Assembly: GCA_016780605.1 (NCBI GenBank)
Contig: JADHLS010000020.1
Location: forward strand, 1 to 17,450
DNA: 17,450 nucleotides
Direction: 5' to 3'
Source of the DNA: Reyranella sp.
Lineage (GTDB): Bacteria > Pseudomonadota > Alphaproteobacteria > Reyranellales > Reyranellaceae
Made by a program: the position numbers and the translations under genes
The notes under the pieces: model-generated
The model's input: the letters and a program-made list of their open reading frames with translations, nothing else
Database searches by the model: none
What the model was told of the DNA's origin: nothing
In this document: positions 16,462-17,450 of the stretch, piece by piece
Layout: every line of letters starts with the position of its first letter
Numbering within the stretch: the first letter of the stretch is position 1

Positions 16462-16833
16462 GAAGCTCTGATACATGAAGCGCAGGTCCTGGGTCTCCTG
16501 CGGCGTGATCTCGCCGTCGAGCACGCGGGCTTCCCAGGTCCTGAGCTTGCGCTTGATCTCGAGCGGCGTGCGCGGGCTCAGCAGCACCATGAAGAATTGC
16601 TCGTGCGGCGACAGCTCGCGGTCGCGGCGATAGCCGAACGGACCGGAACTGACGGCGCGGGTGGCAACCGCTGCCTGGCCGCGTATCTCCGGCGCCAGCA
16701 CTTCGTCCCAGGTGAGACCGGCCTCGCGCACCATGGTCGAGGCGAGCTTGGCCGCGGCCAGCGCCTCACCGGCGTTGCTGCTGTCGAGGATTTCCAGCAC
16801 CTTCACCAGCGTGGTGCGGTTGAATGTCGACAT
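16450..16833 (-). CDS. Small protein of unknown function, DUF2786-like N-terminus
   Basis: 127 residues from ATG 16833; a GTG at 16848 would add MERKD. GGAG nine bases before the ATG, and the pattern MSTFNRTTLVKVLEIL, favour the shorter form. No signal peptide or membrane segment is seen. Residues 8-47 (LVKVLEILDSSNAGEALAAA followed by a MVREAGLTWDEVL segment) resemble the helical N-terminal part of DUF2786-type proteins, where small residues and a GL-T/S-W-x-E/D ending are common. The C-terminal half (76-127) is helical and charged, with SPRTPLEIKRKLRTW and a tail LRFMYQSFVVG. I cannot assign a function. It is convergent with the GST gene and divergent from the MFS gene, with which it may share the intergenic control region. 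Confidence 0.75.
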   Translation of the reverse strand: MSTFNRTTLVKVLEILDSSNAGEALAAAKLASTMVREAGLTWDEVLAPEIRGQAAVATRAVSSGPFGYRRDRELSPHEQFFMVLLSPRTPLEIKRKLRTWEARVLDGEITPQETQDLRFMYQSFVVG

Positions 16834-16926
16834 GTCCTTCCGCTCCACCGCCGCGCTTCCGGAGGGGCCGGGGAGGCGCAGCTTTCTTTGACTATTGGAT
16901 GAGCAAGCGGCACTAAACCGTTACAA

Positions 16927-16934
16927 GATATAGT
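16927..16934 (+). promoter_or_regulatory. Candidate -10 element for the MFS gene
   Basis: GATATAGT contains TATAGT (16929-16934), five of six matches to the -10 consensus. No good -35 lies at 16-18 bases upstream. The same octamer precedes gor. Transcription would start near 16941, which fits a GTG start at 16964. Confidence 0.25.
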
Positions 16935-16963
16935 TGAACTACGATCTAGGCAAGATTGCGACC

Positions 16964-17450
16964 GTGCCCTCCCGCTCTTCCGCTTTTGCCCTTTACCTGA
17001 CGGGTCTGGGCAGCTGGTTCGTGCCGCTGGGCATCCAGCAAGTGCTGTTCGCCTGGCTGGCGGCGATCGTCCTGCACATGGATGCCTTTGCCGTCGGTAT
17101 CGCCCAGGTGGCCCTGATGGCGCCCGGCATCCTTTTCCTGCCGCTGGGCGGGCTGGTCGCCGATCGCGGCAATGCCCGGCGCCTGCTGTTGCGCTACCAC
17201 TTCCTCTATGGCGTGCCGCCGCTCGTCCTGGCGGCCGTGCTGGCGATGGGAGGGCTCTCCTATCCGCTGCTGATCGCCTACGGGCTGGCGGCCGGCTCGA
17301 TCGGCGCCTTCGCCGTCCCGACGCGCGATGCGCTGCTGCCCGCGGTGGCCGGCGCCAACCTGCCGCGCGCCGTGGCGCTGGCGACGGCACTGCAGTTCTT
17401 CGGCCAGCTGATCGGCATCGCCGCGGCGTCCCAGGCCGATCGCACCGGCG
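16964..17450 (+). CDS. MFS transporter (partial, runs off right edge)
   Basis: An inner-membrane transporter of the major facilitator superfamily; 162 residues are visible and no stop occurs before the edge. Several hydrophobic segments are seen (about 8-34, 44-62, 82-98, 101-119, 136-155). MFS motif A is present between segments 2 and 3 as GGLVADRGNARRLL (62-75), and VPTRDALLPAVAG follows segment 4, a pattern seen in EntS-like / MFS_3 exporters. GTG 16964 gives the usual short N-terminus (MPSRSSAFALYLTGLGSWF). TTG 16934 is an in-frame alternative but overlaps the candidate -10; neither start has a strong SD. The substrate cannot be deduced. It is divergent from the small gene at 16450-16833. 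Confidence 0.85.
   Translation, partial: MPSRSSAFALYLTGLGSWFVPLGIQQVLFAWLAAIVLHMDAFAVGIAQVALMAPGILFLPLGGLVADRGNARRLLLRYHFLYGVPPLVLAAVLAMGGLSYPLLIAYGLAAGSIGAFAVPTRDALLPAVAGANLPRAVALATALQFFGQLIGIAAASQADRTG

Overview
The window is GC-rich DNA, densely coded, with short gaps, shared-strand operons and Shine-Dalgarno sequences of the GGAGG type. The protein types point to an alphaproteobacterium, probably a Bradyrhizobium-, Reyranella- or Rhodospirillales-like soil or plant-associated lineage. These types include Liv-type solute-binding proteins with twin-arginine-like leaders, a class II DAHP synthase, a class III nucleotide cyclase with a C-terminal membrane pair, and secreted EF-hand proteins. 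This assignment is inferred from family resemblance; there is no rRNA or other taxonomic marker in the window.

Region 1 (1-1377): a large secreted EF-hand protein on the minus strand runs off the left edge. A divergent intergenic region follows, with a sigma-54-like -24/-12 element and an overlapping inverted repeat in front of the transporter operon.

Region 2 (1378-10252): a complete branched-chain amino acid type (HAAT) ABC importer, livG-livF-livH-livM. It is followed by four tandem paralogous solute-binding protein genes of about 406-409 codons, here called SBP1 to SBP4. SBP1 is probably co-transcribed with the permease genes. Each of the first three binding-protein genes ends in a strong intrinsic terminator with the same GGCCGCC/GGCGGCC core, and SBP3 has its own sigma-54-like element. 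One membrane complex therefore seems to be served by four separately dosed receptors. The cluster ends in a 14-bp perfect hairpin.

Region 3 (10253-10744): a second, smaller secreted EF-hand protein on the minus strand, so calcium-binding-type proteins flank the transport island on both sides.

Region 4 (10881-16439): a same-strand run of glutathione reductase (gor), class II DAHP synthase (aroG), nicotinate phosphoribosyltransferase (pncB), a membrane-anchored class III cyclase and a beta-type glutathione S-transferase. Gaps are 91, 30, 7 and 10 bp, so at least the last four look like one operon. It combines aromatic precursor synthesis, NAD salvage, cyclic nucleotide signalling and glutathione metabolism.

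Region 5 (16440-17450): a convergent small gene of unknown function, then a divergent MFS transporter that runs off the right edge. No RNA genes, CRISPR arrays, insertion sequences or phage genes were seen. No gap longer than 300 bp lacks a gene. Very long open frames exist opposite and out of frame to the real genes, but they are codon-bias shadows.
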